From NCBI GenBank assembly GCA_903905685.1, contig CAIVHI010000442.1, positions 1 to 7,362 on the forward strand: a stretch of DNA of 7,362 nucleotides. Direction: 5' to 3'. A program made the position numbers and the translations under genes. The stretch's first letter is position 1. Each line of letters begins with the position of its first letter. The stretch comes from an uncultured Bacteroidota bacterium. Lineage in GTDB: Bacteria; Bacteroidota; Bacteroidia; Chitinophagales; Chitinophagaceae. Under the pieces are notes generated by a model. The model saw only the letters and a list, made by a program, of their open reading frames with translations, was not told the origin of the DNA and did no database searches. Positions 6,091-7,362 of this stretch are shown piece after piece.

Positions 6091-7131
6091 ATGCCAGACC
6101 AATCCAATTTCGACCCCAATGCCATAGGGCTCCTCGAGAACAATATCTTCGGACTCCCGTTCAGCGAGGAGGAATCGGCCCTTGTATTGGTGCCAGTTCC
6201 TTGGGAGGTGACGGTATCCTACAGGGAAGGCACATCCTCGGGTCCCGACCATATTTTTGAAGCCTCACTCCAAGTAGACCTCTACGACCCCGATTATCCC
6301 GGCGAGTGGAAGAAAGGCTACTACATGACCCCGGGCGAGGAAGACCTGGTAGATACCGGGGTGAACCTACGTGACCAAGTAGTGGGCTTGCTCGACGCCA
6401 TGGAAAATGGCGAAGATATTGCCGGCGACGAAGATTTGGCTGCAGCACTCGATGAAGTGAACGAAGGTTGCGCCGTAATGACGGAATGGGTGTATCGCGA
6501 AACCGGCAGACTCATGGACAATGGCAAAAAGGTGGGCCTGGTGGGTGGAGATCACAGCACGCCGCTGGGTTATATCAGAGCACTGGGCGACAGGCACGAA
6601 CAATTCGGCATCCTCCAAATTGATGCCCATGCCGACCTGCGCGACGCTTATGAAGGTTTCCTGTTCTCGCATGCGTCCATCATGTTCAATGTATTGGCTA
6701 CGGTGCCGTCGGTAACCAAACTGGTGCAGGTTGGCATTCGCGATTATTGCGATAGCGAGTTGGAACTCATCAACAATTCTGATGGCCGCATCCACACGTT
6801 TTTCGACCGCGACATCAAGAACCGCCAGTATGAGGGCGAAACTTGGAAAAACATCTGCCGCGAAATCGTGGATGCATTGCCCCAAAAAGTATACATCAGT
6901 TTCGATATCGACGGACTCGACCCCAAACTGTGCCCCAACACCGGCACACCCGTTCCCGGCGGCTTCGAAGCCGAGCAAGTGTACTACCTCTTCAAAATGT
7001 TGAAATCTTCGGGTAGAACCATCATCGGCTTCGACCTTAATGAAGTGTCGGTAGGCGACGAAGACAATGGCATTGATGCGGTAACCGGCGCAAGGGTATT
7101 GTATAAACTTTGCAACTGCATGATGGCCTAA
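6091..7131 (+). CDS. Ureohydrolase (arginase/agmatinase family), probably agmatinase
   Basis: Cytoplasmic binuclear-manganese hydrolase that cleaves a guanidino or formimino group. In agmatinase the products are urea and putrescine. All six metal ligands are visible: His155 in 'LVGGDHSTPLG' (150-160), Asp178, His180 and Asp182 in 'IDAHADLRDAYEG' (177-189), and Asp272 and Asp274 in 'YISFDIDGLDPKLCP' (268-282). These are followed by the substrate-loop motif 'NTGTPVPGG' (283-291). The N-terminus 'FDPNAIGLLENNIFGLPF' (7-24) and 'VPVPWEVTVSYREGT' (34-48) resemble agmatinase-family proteins of Bacteroidota. At 346 residues it is longer than E. coli SpeB (about 306). Much of the extra length is an acidic stretch at about 100-126. 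Formiminoglutamase (HutG) belongs to the same superfamily and hutU lies 2 kb away on the other strand, so that activity is a real alternative. The sequence signatures seem to me closer to agmatinase. The start at ATG 6091 is preceded by an A-rich stretch without a Shine-Dalgarno site. Confidence 0.9.
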   Translation: MPDQSNFDPNAIGLLENNIFGLPFSEEESALVLVPVPWEVTVSYREGTSSGPDHIFEASLQVDLYDPDYPGEWKKGYYMTPGEEDLVDTGVNLRDQVVGLLDAMENGEDIAGDEDLAAALDEVNEGCAVMTEWVYRETGRLMDNGKKVGLVGGDHSTPLGYIRALGDRHEQFGILQIDAHADLRDAYEGFLFSHASIMFNVLATVPSVTKLVQVGIRDYCDSELELINNSDGRIHTFFDRDIKNRQYEGETWKNICREIVDALPQKVYISFDIDGLDPKLCPNTGTPVPGGFEAEQVYYLFKMLKSSGRTIIGFDLNEVSVGDEDNGIDAVTGARVLYKLCNCMMA

Positions 7132-7135
7132 TGGC

Positions 7136-7163
7136 TTGGCAATATTTAATTGTTCTAATTTTG
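7136..7163 (+). promoter_or_regulatory. Bacteroidota-type promoter candidate for the 3'-terminal gene
   Basis: TAATTTTG (7156-7163) matches TAnnTTTG exactly, with TTG (7136-7138) 17 nt upstream. The expected start point falls only a few bases before the ATG at 7172, so the mRNA would be almost leaderless. It begins 4 nt after the ureohydrolase stop, indicating a separate transcript for the exported protein. Confidence 0.5.
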
Positions 7164-7171
7164 TAATCCTT

Positions 7172-7362
7172 ATGCGTAAAGCCATCATCACTGTCATCAT
7201 GTTGCCTTTGCTGCTGGCGAGTGCCGGCGTAAGGGCGCAAGGTTTGATGGGATGCTACAGCACTTATAATAATGTAAACCTCATTGGGGAAAATCCGGCA
7301 TATGCCGTAACCGACGACCGTGCGCAAATCAACGTATTGGGTTTCGGGGCATTGGCGGGTAG
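7172..7362 (+). CDS. Exported protein, probable outer-membrane protein N-terminus (3' partial)
   Basis: The frame is open from ATG 7172 to the window end, giving 63 codons plus two bases. It starts with a clear signal peptide: 'MRK', a hydrophobic core 'AIITVIMLPLLLASAG', and 'VRAQG' as a plausible signal peptidase I site after 'VRA' or 'RAQ'. The mature start contains 'NLIGENPAYAVTDDRAQINV'. An Asn-Pro-Ala motif followed by an Asp-rich turn and a beta-like 'INVLGFGALAG' resembles the N-termini of Bacteroidota outer-membrane barrel proteins (PorP/SprF-like or DUF5723-like). That likeness is impression only and the family cannot be fixed from this fragment. There is no lipobox, so it is not a lipoprotein. 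No Shine-Dalgarno site is seen. Confidence 0.75.
   Translation, partial: MRKAIITVIMLPLLLASAGVRAQGLMGCYSTYNNVNLIGENPAYAVTDDRAQINVLGFGALAG

Noticed and set aside
6367..7200. 277-codon minus-strand open frame opposite the ureohydrolase
   Set aside because: The opposite strand holds all six metal ligands of a known family in order; the antisense translation has no family features.

Overview
The window looks like a chromosomal segment from a bacterium of the phylum Bacteroidota (Cytophagales/Chitinophagales-like, GC near one half). The evidence is the style of the proteins: a multi-PAS protein ending in a lone 'SH-x-VRAP' dimerisation helix, an agmatinase-type ureohydrolase with an 'FDPNA...IFGLPF' N-terminus, and a crotonase with an 'IGPFVVGPAVERK' signature. 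There are no clear Shine-Dalgarno sites ahead of the genes, and several TAnnTTTG elements of the Bacteroidota -7 promoter type are present. No search could be run, so the placement is inference from family knowledge.

Layout. Positions 2-1468 (+): 3' part of a PAS-domain signalling gene that enters from outside the window. Positions 1632-1887 (-): a short unrecognised coding remnant that reads well only if one frameshift is accepted. Positions 1916-2395 (-): ispF (MEP isoprenoid pathway). Positions 2447-2487: a strong two-way terminator. Positions 2514-4166 (-): hutU, urocanate hydratase of histidine breakdown. Positions 4320-5042 (-): an exported alpha/beta hydrolase of the phospholipase/carboxylesterase type. 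A divergent control region follows, then 5202-5972 (+): an enoyl-CoA hydratase/isomerase family gene. A 10-bp-stem hairpin lies at 5999-6037. Positions 6091-7131 (+): a Mn-dependent ureohydrolase, probably agmatinase. Positions 7172-7362 (+): the start of an exported, probable outer-membrane protein that runs off the window.

How the genes relate. This is mostly a set of separately transcribed metabolic housekeeping genes, not one system. hutU and the ureohydrolase both serve nitrogen and amino-acid catabolism (HutG is also a ureohydrolase), and the crotonase fits acyl-CoA or branched-chain amino-acid degradation. They lie on opposite strands with unrelated genes between them, and no hutH, hutI or hutG is recognisable as such. 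I found no mobile element, CRISPR array, tRNA, rRNA or defence-like cassette. The points most worth a second look are the frameshifted remnant next to ispF, the kinase-less PAS/DHp protein, the terminator-promoter overlap upstream of ispF, and the alternating CGGCA/TGCCG half-sites upstream of hutU.
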